Source of the DNA: Terriglobales bacterium
Lineage (GTDB): Bacteria; Acidobacteriota; Terriglobia; Terriglobales; Acidobacteriaceae
DNA length: 64,000 nt
Direction: 5' to 3'
NCBI GenBank assembly: GCA_025934735.1
Contig: JAICWP010000011.1
Location: forward strand, 115,429 to 179,428
Part shown: in pieces, positions 8,600 through 17,839 of the stretch
Numbering within the stretch: the first letter of the stretch is position 1
How the letters are laid out: each line of letters opens with the position of its first letter
The notes under the pieces: model-generated
What the model was told of the DNA's origin: nothing
What the model saw: the letters and a program-made list of their open reading frames with translations, nothing else
Databases searched by the model: none
Program-made: the position numbers and the translations under genes

Positions 8600-9646
8600 C
8601 TACTGCACCGCGGCTTCTTCGGGCACGATGGCAAGATCCAGCTTCTGCGGCCCGCGAATGACCGTGAGATGGGCGCGAACGCCGACCTGGGCTTCGGTCA
8701 AAAGGCGGTGCAGGTCGTCCACCCCAGCGATGTGCTTACCGTCCAGCGCGACCACCAGGTCCGACTGGCGGAGCCCGGCTTTTTCCGCCGGGCTGCCGTT
8801 TTCCACTGACACTACCGCTATGGCAGATTCCGCCGGCAATTCGTGGAAACGCACCAGGCGACGCGGCAGGGGCGCGGTTTGGGCGACCACGCCAATGTAG
8901 CTGCGGCGAATACGGCCATCGCGCAGCAGCCGGCTGGCCACGAATTTCGCGGTATTGATGCCGATGGCGAAGCAAATGCCTTGCGCCGGCAGGATGGTGG
9001 CGGTGTTCACGCCCACCACGCGGCCATTCGCGGTGACCAGTGGCCCGCCGGAGTTGCCCGGGTTGAGCGCGGCATCGGTCTGGATTACATCGTCAATCAG
9101 TCGCCCGGTGCGGGAACGCAGCGATCGGCCGAGAGCGCTGACCACGCCCGCGGTCACCGAATACTGAAAGCCGAAAGGATTGCCAATGGCAATCACCAAC
9201 TGGCCCACGCGAAGCTGCTGCGAGTCGCCCATCTCGGCGGCTTTAAGCAGGGGCGCGTCAATGCGGACGACCGCCAGGTCGGTGGCCGGATCGTCGCCAA
9301 TGAGCGTGGCCGGGAAACGCTGCCCATCCGAGAGCGAGACATCAATGCGGCTGGCGCCGTGGACCACATGGCTATTGGTGAGAATCAGGCCGTCGGGAGT
9401 GAAAATGAACCCCGAGCCACCGCCATGCGCTTCGTGTTCCGTGCCGCCGGGGCGGCGCTGGACGCGCTGGGTGACCTCGATGTTGACTACCGCCGGGCTT
9501 ACGCGCTCGGCCGCGCCCACCACCGCCCGCGAGTAGGCGTCGAGCAGCGCAGAGTCTTCCCCGTGCAGGGCGCTTGCGTGCAGCGCTTCGCGCGCATCTT
9601 CCCGGCCCAGGGGAGAGGCAGGATCGTGAAGCAATTCAAAATTCAT
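8600..9646 (-). CDS. Trypsin-like serine protease, HtrA/Deg family with one PDZ domain
   Basis: A 348-residue S1C protease. The triad is visible as His in LTNSHVVHG, Asp in DPATDLAVVRID and Ser in LNPGNSGGPLV, followed by one PDZ domain (ENGSPAEKAGLRQSDLVVALDG). Family members degrade or sense misfolded proteins, usually in the periplasm. Here the chosen start, ATG 9646, gives a hydrophilic N-terminus with no signal peptide or membrane anchor. The frame is open to 9880, but the extension is spacer-like and also lacks a signal. Cytoplasmic location is therefore an inference worth noting. Confidence 0.9.
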   Translation of the reverse strand: MNFELLHDPASPLGREDAREALHASALHGEDSALLDAYSRAVVGAAERVSPAVVNIEVTQRVQRRPGGTEHEAHGGGSGFIFTPDGLILTNSHVVHGASRIDVSLSDGQRFPATLIGDDPATDLAVVRIDAPLLKAAEMGDSQQLRVGQLVIAIGNPFGFQYSVTAGVVSALGRSLRSRTGRLIDDVIQTDAALNPGNSGGPLVTANGRVVGVNTATILPAQGICFAIGINTAKFVASRLLRDGRIRRSYIGVVAQTAPLPRRLVRFHELPAESAIAVVSVENGSPAEKAGLRQSDLVVALDGKHIAGVDDLHRLLTEAQVGVRAHLTVIRGPQKLDLAIVPEEAAVQ

Positions 9647-9765
9647 GGAGTAGAGATGCTGGGAGCGGAGAGGTGGATTCAGCCCTGGGCAACGAGTGAG
9701 GACTCGGCGGGTTGCGGTGTGGCAGGCGCAGCTGAAGCTGCGCCCTTTCAAAGCCAGCGGTCGGT

Positions 9766-9796
9766 AAAAAAAACGCCGGGGCTGGTTGGCCCCGGC
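9766..9796 (-). terminator. Rho-independent terminator of the XRE regulator gene
   Basis: Read on the minus strand, GCCGGGGC (9796-9789) and GCCCCGGC (9782-9775) form an 8-bp GC stem with a 6-nt loop, followed within one base by a run of eight T (9773-9766). It lies about 95 nt after the stop of the gene ending at 9891. Confidence 0.85.
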
Positions 9797-9834
9797 TAGT
9801 GGTTGGCATTGTGGCCCGGAAAATCTGGCGTGGA

Positions 9835-9875
9835 CCCGGGTCTTCGACCCGGGCTGGACGGGGCGGAGCCCCGTC
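9835..9875. repeat. Two adjacent perfect hairpins
   Basis: CCCGGGT-CTTCG-ACCCGGG (9835-9853) and GACGGGGC-GGA-GCCCCGTC (9857-9875) are two short, perfect inverted repeats without a T run. Similar GC-rich hairpins occur at about 60880-60925, which fits a small intergenic repeat family. Confidence 0.6.
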
Positions 9876-9890
9876 CCCACACACTTATCG

Positions 9891-10430
9891 TTAAGCTCCG
9901 CGGCGCGGATGCAGGGTCAGGTCGCGTACCTGCGCCAGCACGCTGTTCAGCTGCATGGCGCTGAGCTGAGAGACAAATGGCATGATCTCCGCGATAAAAT
10001 TGTCGCTCAGCAGTTCGCGCATCTCTTCCTGGCGGGTACGCTCGCCCCCGTTAAGCAACTCGGGAACCGTGACCTCAAGGGCGCGCGCCAGCCGTTCCAG
10101 CGAAGAGAGCGTAGGCGTGGCTTTCTCGTTCTCGATTTTGGAGACGTAGGTGCGCGGCACGCTCATGCGCAGGGCCAGTTGCCGCTGGCTCAGGCCGTTA
10201 CGCTGGCGCAAAGAGCGGATGGACGAGGCCAGTTGCAAGTGGCCGGGCAAGTGGCTGCGCGCCGGAGGCGCGATGGTTGGCTGGACCGCGGCCATGATTT
10301 CCAGCTCTTCTTCGTCTAAGCTGACATGGCAGCGGCGGCAGAGACTATTCGAGGTGCGAAATTGGACTAACTTGCAGTGGTCGCATCTCACAACTTCCCG
10401 TGAGTCGACCGGCGCCAGGGTTGTGGCCAT
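9891..10430 (-). CDS. Zinc-ribbon plus XRE-type HTH transcriptional regulator
   Basis: A 179-residue protein from ATG 10430. Residues 16-40 hold two Cys pairs (CDHC and CRRC), consistent with a zinc ribbon. A helix-turn-helix of the XRE/Cro type follows (SIRSLRQRNGLSQRQLALRM, then VPRTYVSKIENEKATPTLSS). The C-terminal 60 residues are predicted helical and may dimerise. The frame remains open to 10565, but that stretch has no ribosome site. It is transcribed away from the broken HD-domain gene and has its own terminator. Target genes are unknown. Confidence 0.85.
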   Translation of the reverse strand: MATTLAPVDSREVVRCDHCKLVQFRTSNSLCRRCHVSLDEEELEIMAAVQPTIAPPARSHLPGHLQLASSIRSLRQRNGLSQRQLALRMSVPRTYVSKIENEKATPTLSSLERLARALEVTVPELLNGGERTRQEEMRELLSDNFIAEIMPFVSQLSAMQLNSVLAQVRDLTLHPRRGA

Positions 10431-10567
10431 GGATTGGTGGGAGTGCCAGAGCGGACACGTCCTAACCAACTTGGTTCTTCGCGTAATGTGCGGCATGGAT
10501 GGTGCAGTGTCAACAGTAATTTGCTGTGAAAAAAGCGGAATAAATTCCATGGTTTCCGAAAACACTC

Positions 10568-11180
10568 ATGAACACTGGACAAAATCAAGAAAAAATCGCG
10601 GTCAATCGCCAGGCTGCCTGGGGTTTACTAACTGAGTTCACCCAGTCGGAAAGTTTGCGCAAACATGCTATGGCGGTGGAGGCGTGCATGCGCGCCTACG
10701 CCCGGCAGTTTGGCGAGGACGAGGAAAAGTGGGGAGTCGTGGGACTGATTCACGACTTCGACTATCGAAAAATATCCAAGCCTGGATGACCATCCCATGC
10801 GGGGCAGCGAAATACTGGAGCAGCGGGGGTGGCCGGAAGAAATTCGCCGGGCGATTCTTTCGCATGCCGACCATACCGGGATCGCGCGCCAGACCCAGCT
10901 GGAACATGCCCTGTTTGCGTGCGACGAACTGGCTGGGTTCATCACCGCGGTGGCGCTAGTCAAGCCCGGCAAGTCACTGGCCGAGGTGGATGCGCGCTCG
11001 GTGCGCAAAAAGATGAAGGACAAAGCCTTCGCCCGCAGCGTGAGCCGCGATGACATCACCAAGGGCGCGCAGGAGCTGGGAGTGGAACTGGAGCAGCACA
11101 TCGCTTTCTGCATTGAAGCCATGAGGGGAATCGCGGGAGAGCTGGGGCTGGATGGGAGCAAGGCAGGAACTAGCAGCTAG
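10568..11180 (+). pseudogene. HD-superfamily hydrolase, interrupted by a +1 frameshift
   Basis: Two frames together encode one HD-domain protein of about 203 residues. The first (10568-10789) runs to GLIHDFDYRK and stops; the second (readable from about 10767, ending 11180) continues with EKYPSLDDHPMRGSEIL, AILSHADHTG and FACDELAGFI, the usual downstream sequence of the HD family. Removing one base, most simply C at 10766 in TATCGAAAAA, restores DYEKYPSLDDHP. The metal-binding HD pair (IHDFD) and later His/Asp residues are intact in the joined product. It may be a real pseudogene or a sequencing error. Substrate unknown. Confidence 0.8.
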
Positions 11181-11300
11181 CAATTAGCATTGGGCCGTGA
11201 TCCTTGTGCTGTACTGATGGCCGGTAGCCGCGTCGCGCACGGCACAAAGGGCTTCTTTTTCCTCGGATTAGATTAAAGCGGAACGATTCAAAAGAACAAA

Positions 11301-11657
11301 ATGCCTATCTTAATTTCTCACCCCACCCGGATTCAGGCCGCTGGCACTAAACCCAAGCTCATTGACGAGTACATTGGCCGGGTGAACTCAAAAAGCCCAG
11401 CCGTGAGCGTCGCCCACATGCGCAGCCCGGAAGGCTGGTCGGAACCGGGGCAGACACCGGAGTTCGACGAGTACACCATTGTGCTCAAAGGGGTCCTTCG
11501 GGTCGCACACAAGAGCGGACACGTGGAGGTGCGCGCTGGGCAGGCGGTGATTGCGCATCGGGGCGAATGGGTGCAGTACTCCACTCCCGAAGGCGCCGAG
11601 TACATTGCCATCTGCCTGCCAGCGTTTTCGCCGGAGACGGTGCATAGAGAAGGGTGA
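11301..11657 (+). CDS. Cupin-domain protein
   Basis: A 118-residue single-domain protein. The core reads EFDEYTIVLKGVLRVAHKSG, then VEVRAGQAVIAHRGEWVQYS and YIAICLPAFSPETVHREG, the two-motif beta-barrel layout of small cupins. Metal ligands are partly replaced (a Glu and Tyr where His is common), so metal binding and enzyme activity are uncertain. It stands alone, starting at ATG 11301 without a strong ribosome site. Confidence 0.75.
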   Translation: MPILISHPTRIQAAGTKPKLIDEYIGRVNSKSPAVSVAHMRSPEGWSEPGQTPEFDEYTIVLKGVLRVAHKSGHVEVRAGQAVIAHRGEWVQYSTPEGAEYIAICLPAFSPETVHREG

Positions 11658-11936
11658 GAATGATTGACGATTGTTGATTTTAAATTGACGATCAAAAACC
11701 AGCATGGTGGTCAGAATGCTTGCGATCTGCTGAACTGAGGTGCGACAGAGCTGGGGTCCTTCGACTCCGCAGACGGGTTCGCGAGCGAACCCATCTGCTG
11801 CGCTCAGGATGACAGTTCAAGAACGCTTAAGATAACTGTCTGAAAACGTTCAGGAAGAATGACAGTTCAAGACCGTCAAGGAGCATGTTCCACAGATGCA
11901 ACGTATTCATCCGTGGAAATCTGGGGCGAACAGAAG
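11658..11936. other. Intergenic region, no gene seen
   Basis: Contains repeated words such as GATGACAGTTCAAGA (11809-11823 and again near 11858) and a GGGTTCGCGAGCGAACCC hairpin (11776-11793). No open frame with protein-like features; nothing else recognised. Confidence 0.5.
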
Positions 11937-13502
11937 TTAGCGCAGTGGCTCGGCGAGCTTGCCGCTGGCGATCAGGTCGGAAATCTTGGCGAAGTCTTCG
12001 GCCAGCATGCGATCGTGTTCAATGGGTGGCGAAACCGAGCGGATGGCGGCGTGCGCGGCCTGCAGGCGCTTGCTGGTTTTGAGCGGGGCCAGGAAATCAA
12101 TCCCCTGGGCGGCGGCCATGGCTTCAATGGCGAGCACATGGCGCGTGTTGGCCACAATCTGCCGCAGCTTGAGGGAAGCCGCCATGCCCATGGAAACGTA
12201 ATCTTCTTTATTGCCTGAGGTGGTGATGGAATCCACCGAGGCCGGGTGCGCCAGTACCTTGTTCTCGCTGGCCAGGGCGGCGGCGGTTACCTGCGCCATC
12301 ATGAAACCGGAATTGAGGCCGGCGCCGGGCGCGAGAAACGGCGGCAGGCCTTCATTGAGCGATGGATTCACCAGCCGCTCCAAACGACGCTCGGAAATGC
12401 CGGCCAGTCCGCTCAGCGCGATCCCCAGGAAATCGAGAACGAAGGCCACGGGCTCGCCGTGGAAGTTGCCGCCGGAGAGGATGTCGCCTTCGGCCTCGTC
12501 ATTCTGTCCTCCCGGGCGATGAGCAGGCGCAAAGACCAGGGGGTTGTCCACCGCGGAGTTGATCTCGGTCTCCATCACGCGGCGGCAGTGGGCCAGGGTG
12601 TCGCGTACCGCGCCGTGCACCTGGGGCATGCAGCGCAAAGAGTAGGCGTCCTGCACTCGGGCGCAGTCGCGGTGCGATTCGCGAATCCCGCTGCCTTCCA
12701 GCATACGGCGAAGGTTCTCCGCCGTGCGCAGCTGGCCGGGATGAGGGCGGACCTGATGAATGCGGGCGTCGAAAGCGGCATCGGTGCCGCGCAGCGCGTC
12801 GAGTGAGAGCGCACCGATCACGTCGGCGGAATCCACCAGCACCTCGGCGGCGAGCAGGGCCAGCGCTCCCACCGACAGCATGCCCTGAGTTCCGTTGATG
12901 AGCGAGACCGCTTCCTTGGCTTCCAGGACCAGAGGCTTGATGCCGGCCTCGCGCAGGGCGTCGGCGGCGGGCAGATGAGCGCCGCTGTATTTGCCGCTGC
13001 GATCCGCAATCAGCACCTGGCCTTCTCCCAGCATAGGCAGCACCAAATGGGCCAGAGGAGCCAGGTCGCCGCTGGCGCCCACGCTGCCCCGCGCCGGCAC
13101 CACGGGATGCACGCGGCGGTTAAGCATTTCGCACAGGGTGTCAATCACCAGCGGGCGTACCCCGGAGTAGCCTTTGGAGAGCGAGTTGGCGCGCAACAGC
13201 ATCATGGCGCGGACTTCCGGCTCGGTCAGCGGCTCACCGACGCCGGCGCAGTGGGAGCGGATCAGGTTGAGCTGCAGCTGGCGAATTTGGTCTGGAGGGA
13301 TGCGCACGTCGGCCAGTTTGCCCACGCCGGTGGTGATGGCGTAGGCCACGCGGTTGTTGGCCACCTGGTCGTCCACCACGGCGCGGGCGCGGTTGACCGC
13401 CTCGCGGGCATCGGCGCCCAGCAGCACCGGGCGAAATTCGTAGACCACCTCGTGCACGTCGGCGAGGCGGAGAGAGTTGCCGTCAATGTGCAGTGCGTTC
13501 AT
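11937..13502 (-). CDS. hutH: Histidine ammonia-lyase
   Basis: A 521-residue MIO-dependent lyase that removes ammonia from L-histidine to give urocanate. The MIO cofactor triad Ala-Ser-Gly is at residues 143-145 in PARGSVGASGDLAPLAH. RSHCAGVGEPL carries the His that distinguishes histidine from phenylalanine lyases, and VQDAYSLRCMPQVHGA matches the family. The Tyr loop reads YAITTGVG instead of the usual YGINTGFG. No hutU, hutI or hutG lies nearby, so the pathway must continue elsewhere or the enzyme has another role. It follows the thioesterase gene by 6 nt and is probably co-transcribed with it. Confidence 0.92.
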   Translation of the reverse strand: MNALHIDGNSLRLADVHEVVYEFRPVLLGADAREAVNRARAVVDDQVANNRVAYAITTGVGKLADVRIPPDQIRQLQLNLIRSHCAGVGEPLTEPEVRAMMLLRANSLSKGYSGVRPLVIDTLCEMLNRRVHPVVPARGSVGASGDLAPLAHLVLPMLGEGQVLIADRSGKYSGAHLPAADALREAGIKPLVLEAKEAVSLINGTQGMLSVGALALLAAEVLVDSADVIGALSLDALRGTDAAFDARIHQVRPHPGQLRTAENLRRMLEGSGIRESHRDCARVQDAYSLRCMPQVHGAVRDTLAHCRRVMETEINSAVDNPLVFAPAHRPGGQNDEAEGDILSGGNFHGEPVAFVLDFLGIALSGLAGISERRLERLVNPSLNEGLPPFLAPGAGLNSGFMMAQVTAAALASENKVLAHPASVDSITTSGNKEDYVSMGMAASLKLRQIVANTRHVLAIEAMAAAQGIDFLAPLKTSKRLQAAHAAIRSVSPPIEHDRMLAEDFAKISDLIASGKLAEPLR

Positions 13503-13508
13503 GGGTAG

Positions 13509-13949
13509 CTAGCCAGCTGCTTTCACCGCCGCCTTAAACACCGCCACATATTTCGATGGCAGTTCGCGCTTGCGCATGTCAGAGTCGGTAACGATGTGAG
13601 TGGTTTCGCCTTCGGCCAGCAGGATGCCGTCACTTTCGCGCACCGCCTCGTAGCCGAAGTGAATCAGCGACTCGCGCACATTCTTCAGATGCGTGCGCAC
13701 CACGATTTCGTCGTCGTATCGCGCCGGCGCTTTGAAGCGGCAACGGGCGTCTACGACCGCGATATAACAGCCGTCTTCCTGTTCCATTTCACGATAAGTG
13801 AAGCCCAGTTGGCGCAGCAGGTCCACACGCCCCACTTCGAACCAGATGAAGTAGTTGGAGTGGTAAACGACTCCCATCTGGTCGGTTTCAGCGTAGCGAA
13901 CGCGGATGCGGGAGAGGGCGGTAGTGGCGGCGGTGGCGGATCTTGTCAT
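13509..13949 (-). CDS. Acyl-CoA thioesterase, YbgC/4HBT hot-dog family
   Basis: A 146-residue hot-dog-fold protein. The N-terminal motif RIRVRYAETDQMGVVYHSNYF holds the active-site Asp (TDQMG), followed by WFEVGRVDLLRQLGF, typical of the YbgC/FadM branch that hydrolyses short or medium acyl-CoA thioesters. Length is normal. It starts a two-gene unit with hutH, with a 6-nt gap. The substrate cannot be told from sequence. Confidence 0.88.
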   Translation of the reverse strand: MTRSATAATTALSRIRVRYAETDQMGVVYHSNYFIWFEVGRVDLLRQLGFTYREMEQEDGCYIAVVDARCRFKAPARYDDEIVVRTHLKNVRESLIHFGYEAVRESDGILLAEGETTHIVTDSDMRKRELPSKYVAVFKAAVKAAG

Positions 13950-14371
13950 CGTTATTCTTAAGCTAACTAGCTGACTAGCTTAACATCCAGGGTTCAGCAC
14001 TCGGCAATCAGCGTTCAGCTGCCAGGATTTAGGTCGCGCTTGCGGCACTCGCCCGCCTGCGACCATCGCAGCGTGACCGGCCTCACAAACTGTGCGGCCA
14101 GGGGTGTGGAATGCTCTAGCAGGGACCGCGAGCCGGGCGATCGCAGGCATTGACCATTCAGTTCCGTTGGGCGGCCGAGCGGCCATGTACGTGCAAGTAC
14201 AAGGTACAGGGAGTTGCCGTGTTAAACTCCGCCTGTCCACTTCCTCAATCTATCGTTCGCCGTATGTATTGGCAGCAGGGAAACGCCTGCCTGGCGGGAA
14301 CGTTGAGCCTGAAAGACAGTCAAGCGGAATGCTGTGGCGATGAGAAGGAGGATGTCCGCCCATCGAAGTGG
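13950..14371. other. Intergenic and leader region before the 23-haem cytochrome gene
   Basis: The left part holds TAGC/GCTGA-like repeats (about 13960-14030). An inverted repeat TGTAC-N6-GTACA lies at 14186-14201. The downstream reading frame is open from 14150, but this part is not protein-like and precedes the signal peptide. No promoter could be assigned with confidence. Confidence 0.45.
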
Positions 14372-16384
14372 ATGCTGCGGGCAGTGCCGAAGCTCGCGGT
14401 TCTGGCGTTGTTCTGCTTGGCGTTGGCAGCAACCTGGGCGCAGATTTCTCCCGGCCCGCTTTCGCGGGCGCACCAGTCCCTGAGCGGCGCAACCCAATGC
14501 ACCAGCTGCCACAAGTTGGGGGCAGGGGCAGCCAGCTTCAAATGCCTGGAGTGCCACGCCGATATTGCCGGGCGAGTGGCGGCCAAGCGCGGCCTGCACG
14601 CCTCCTTCGGCGCCATCAGCGCCAGCCAGAAGCAGTGCGCCACCTGTCACTCCGAGCACAACGGGGAGAACTTCAATCTTATCCGCTGGAATCCAACCCC
14701 AGGCGCGTTCGATCACAGCAAGACCGGCTACGCACTGGAGGGCAAGCACGTGGGCTTGGCCTGCGCGCGCTGTCACACCGCGGCCCACATTGCGCCGGCA
14801 CAGCGCGCAACCATCTCCATCAAGGACCTCAACCGCACTTACCTGGGAATATCGAATGGATGTGTAACCTGCCATCGTGATCAGCACCAGGGCCGGCTGG
14901 GGCAGAATTGCCAGCAATGCCATGGGTTTAATGATTGGAAGGTGGTGGCCGGGCCGCTGGGCCGGTTCGATCACAGCCGGACCCGTTATCCTCTCACCGG
15001 CGTGCATCAACAGCTGGCGTGCCAGAAATGCCATTTGCCGGGCGCCGATGGCCGGCCGAAATATGTAGGTCTGTCGTTCAGCACCTGCAATGCCTGCCAT
15101 ACCGACCCGCACCGCGGCACTTTCGCTGGTACTTGCCAGTCCTGCCACAACACGGGGGGCTGGAAGCGAGTTTCGGCGGCGGCAGTAAGCGAGCGCTTCG
15201 ACCACTCACGGACCAAGTTCCCGCTGCTGGGGAAACATGCCGATGTGCGCTGCGGCCAGTGCCATGCCGGGGGCGATTTCAAGAAGCCGGTCGGCTTCCA
15301 GAAGTGTTCCGATTGCCACCAGGATGCGCACCAGGGGCAGTTTGTGCAGCGCGCCGACCAGGGCGAGTGCTCGTCGTGCCATAACGTAAACGGCTTTAAG
15401 CCGGCGCTGTTCGGAGTAAAAGAGCATGCCGCCACGGCGTATCCGTTGCAGGGCAAGCACGCGGCCGTGCGTTGCGAGCAGTGCCACATTCCCGCGGGCC
15501 GGGCCACGATTTACAAGGTGAAATTTGCGCAGTGCACCGACTGCCATAAGGACGAACACCAGGGCCAGTTTGCGCGCGCTCCTTACTTTAACCAGTGCCA
15601 GCAGTGCCACGACCTGAACGGATACCGGCCGTCCACCTTCACGTTGGCACGGCACCAGCAGACGCGCTTTCGCCTGAGCGGCGGGCACCTGGCTACCCCG
15701 TGCAACGAATGCCACAGGGCGAAGACCGATTTCGCCGGCAGGGGGACAGTGAAGCCGGCGGTGATGTATCACTTCGAGGACCGCTCCTGTATCGCCTGTC
15801 ACCAGGATCCGCACCAGGGACAGTTCCGCGACCGCATGCTGCGAATAAGCGCCGGGGGGAAGGAGATGGGCTGCGAGGCCTGCCACTCGACCGAAACCTG
15901 GTCTGACCTGCAGCGGTTTGATCACGCCGCCACCAAGTTCCCGCTGGTGGGAGCGCACCGGGCGGTCGCCTGCATGGACTGCCACAAGCCTCCGAATTTG
16001 GAGACGCGGTTGCGCAACGTGGATTTCCGCGCCGCACCTCTGCGCTGCGAGCAGTGCCACCAGGACATTCACGGAGGACAGTTCGCCAGGGCAGGCCAGC
16101 CGACGGCCTGCGCCGCTTGCCACAATAGCGCGCGCTGGCGGCCTTCGCTGTTCGATCATGAGACGCGCACCACGTTCCCGCTAAAGGGGGCGCACCGCAA
16201 TGTGCGCTGCGAGGCGTGTCACAAGAATGTTCGCCTGCTGGGGGCTAAACAGGTTCTGTTCTATAAACCCACGCCGGCGCGCTGTGTGGATTGCCATGGA
16301 CCCACGGGAAAGCCAGAGCGCTTGGATAAGGTTGGAGCGCTTCGACCCGGCTGGGTAGAGCTGCGACCCAGGATGGCAATGTAG
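14372..16384 (+). CDS. Secreted multihaem c-type cytochrome, 23 CXXCH motifs
   Basis: About 670 residues. I count 23 CXXCH haem-binding motifs, from CTSCH near the mature N-terminus to CVDCH near the C-terminus. A signal peptide (LRAVPKLAVLALFCLALAAT, cleavage near WAQ) sends it to the periplasm, where haem is attached. A repeated pattern, FDHSxTxFPLxGxH then CxxCH, recurs at least six times, so the protein grew by tandem duplication. The start is set at ATG 14372, just before the signal peptide; the frame is open to 14150. It begins the electron-transfer locus and precedes the sigma-54 regulator by 84 nt. An electron-transfer role is established for the haem motifs; partner and acceptor are inferred. 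Confidence 0.93.
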   Translation: MLRAVPKLAVLALFCLALAATWAQISPGPLSRAHQSLSGATQCTSCHKLGAGAASFKCLECHADIAGRVAAKRGLHASFGAISASQKQCATCHSEHNGENFNLIRWNPTPGAFDHSKTGYALEGKHVGLACARCHTAAHIAPAQRATISIKDLNRTYLGISNGCVTCHRDQHQGRLGQNCQQCHGFNDWKVVAGPLGRFDHSRTRYPLTGVHQQLACQKCHLPGADGRPKYVGLSFSTCNACHTDPHRGTFAGTCQSCHNTGGWKRVSAAAVSERFDHSRTKFPLLGKHADVRCGQCHAGGDFKKPVGFQKCSDCHQDAHQGQFVQRADQGECSSCHNVNGFKPALFGVKEHAATAYPLQGKHAAVRCEQCHIPAGRATIYKVKFAQCTDCHKDEHQGQFARAPYFNQCQQCHDLNGYRPSTFTLARHQQTRFRLSGGHLATPCNECHRAKTDFAGRGTVKPAVMYHFEDRSCIACHQDPHQGQFRDRMLRISAGGKEMGCEACHSTETWSDLQRFDHAATKFPLVGAHRAVACMDCHKPPNLETRLRNVDFRAAPLRCEQCHQDIHGGQFARAGQPTACAACHNSARWRPSLFDHETRTTFPLKGAHRNVRCEACHKNVRLLGAKQVLFYKPTPARCVDCHGPTGKPERLDKVGALRPGWVELRPRMAM

Positions 16385-16468
16385 TTGCTTACCCAGGAGT
16401 CAAGGCTCAGGAATCAGCGAACGACCACCGAGGACTGCACCTGAGGCCTGACTGCTGAGAAATAATTT

Positions 16469-17839
16469 ATGCGCCCACTGCGTGTAATCGTGATTGATGA
16501 CGAGCCCAACACCTGCGCCTTTTTGCAGGCTGCCTTCACGGCGGAAGGGCACCAGTGCCAGACCTTCGTTCGTCCACAAGAGGCGGAGCAGTATCTGGCT
16601 GAGGAAGATGCCGATCTGGCGATGGTGGACGTCTATCTGGGGGCAGTGAACGGCATTGATTTACTGAGCCGGCTGCGCGCGCTCAAGCCCGAACTGTATC
16701 CGGTGATCATGACGGCGCACGTGAGCGTGGAGACTGCCGCTCGCTCGGTGGCGGAAGGGGCGGTGGACTATGTAAGCAAGCCGCTCACCATCGAGCAGAT
16801 TCGCGCCATCTGCCAGCGGGCACGGGGATCACGCGCGCAGAAGGCCGAGCCGGTGGAGGACGCGCCTGCCCCGGTACAGGACTCGGCGATCATCGGCGGC
16901 AGCCCCAAGATGCTGGCGGTTTATAAGGCGATTGGGCGAGTGGCGGCCAGCAACGTGAACGTGCTTATCACGGGCCCCAGCGGCACCGGCAAGGAGTTGG
17001 TGGCTCGTGCCATCCATCAGCATTCGAAGCGGGTGCTGCAGCCTTTTACGGCAGTGAATTGCGGGTCATTCACCGAAACCATCTTGGAGAGCGAGCTGTT
17101 TGGGCACGAGAAAGGCGCTTTCACCGGGGCCAACGCCATTCATAAAGGACTGGTGGAGGCGAGCGATGGGGGCACGCTGTTCCTGGATGAGGTGACGGAA
17201 ACCACGCTCAGTTTCCAGGTGAAGCTGCTGCGCGTAATACAGGAGCAGCAGGTGCGGCGGGTGGGGTCAAACAGGTACGTGCCGGTGGATGTGCGCATTG
17301 TGGCCGCGTCCAACCGGGAAGTGGCGGAGTTGATCCGGCAGGGACACTTTCGCGAGGACCTGTTTTACCGGCTGGCGGTGGTGCAGATTGCGATTCCATC
17401 GCTGGGAGAGCGGCGGGAGGACATTCCGCTGCTGGTGAGGCACTTCCTGCAGCAATTCAACCTGAAGAATGAGCGCGAGGTCAGCATTGAGGCGGAGGCG
17501 GTGCGCCGTTTGCAGGAGATGAACTGGCCGGGGAATGTGCGCGAACTGGAGAACACGGTGAACCGGCTGGCCATTTTCGCGCCTACAGGACAGATCACGC
17601 AGGCGGATGTAGAAGCGGAAGCTGGGCGCGCGCAGGAAGGCGTGCACCCGGAGTCTGCCATGGCCACGGCCGCGCCTGACCGGCTGGTGGAGCTGGAACG
17701 GGAGCACATTGTGCGCATTCTGAAGCTGACGCACGGCAACAAGTCCGAGGCGGCGCGGCGGCTGGGCATCGAGCGCAAGACGCTTTACAAGAAGGCGCTG
17801 CGCCTGGGCATTGACCTGCAGTCGTTGGAAAAGAAATGA
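16469..17839 (+). CDS. Sigma-54-dependent response regulator (NtrC family)
   Basis: A 456-residue regulator with three domains. The receiver domain (1-120) has the acidic pair in VIVIDDEP and the phospho-acceptor Asp54 (LAMVDVYLG). The AAA+ domain has Walker A GPSGTGKE and the sigma-54 contact loop GAFTGA (residues 216-221), intact. The C-terminal Fis-type HTH reads HGNKSEAARRLGIERKTLYK. It should activate sigma-54 promoters when phosphorylated. Its stop overlaps the kinase gene's start (ATGA at 17836), so the two are translationally coupled. A candidate target promoter lies at 21177 in the same locus. Confidence 0.95.
   Translation: MRPLRVIVIDDEPNTCAFLQAAFTAEGHQCQTFVRPQEAEQYLAEEDADLAMVDVYLGAVNGIDLLSRLRALKPELYPVIMTAHVSVETAARSVAEGAVDYVSKPLTIEQIRAICQRARGSRAQKAEPVEDAPAPVQDSAIIGGSPKMLAVYKAIGRVAASNVNVLITGPSGTGKELVARAIHQHSKRVLQPFTAVNCGSFTETILESELFGHEKGAFTGANAIHKGLVEASDGGTLFLDEVTETTLSFQVKLLRVIQEQQVRRVGSNRYVPVDVRIVAASNREVAELIRQGHFREDLFYRLAVVQIAIPSLGERREDIPLLVRHFLQQFNLKNEREVSIEAEAVRRLQEMNWPGNVRELENTVNRLAIFAPTGQITQADVEAEAGRAQEGVHPESAMATAAPDRLVELEREHIVRILKLTHGNKSEAARRLGIERKTLYKKALRLGIDLQSLEKK

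Noticed and set aside
10787..10789. TGA in the HD-domain gene as another selenocysteine codon
   Set aside because: The downstream family sequence is in a different frame, so the defect is a frameshift rather than recoding.
14203..14217. Second sigma-54-like promoter before the 23-haem cytochrome gene
   Set aside because: GG and GC are 11 nt apart instead of 10, and the -24 half is poor.
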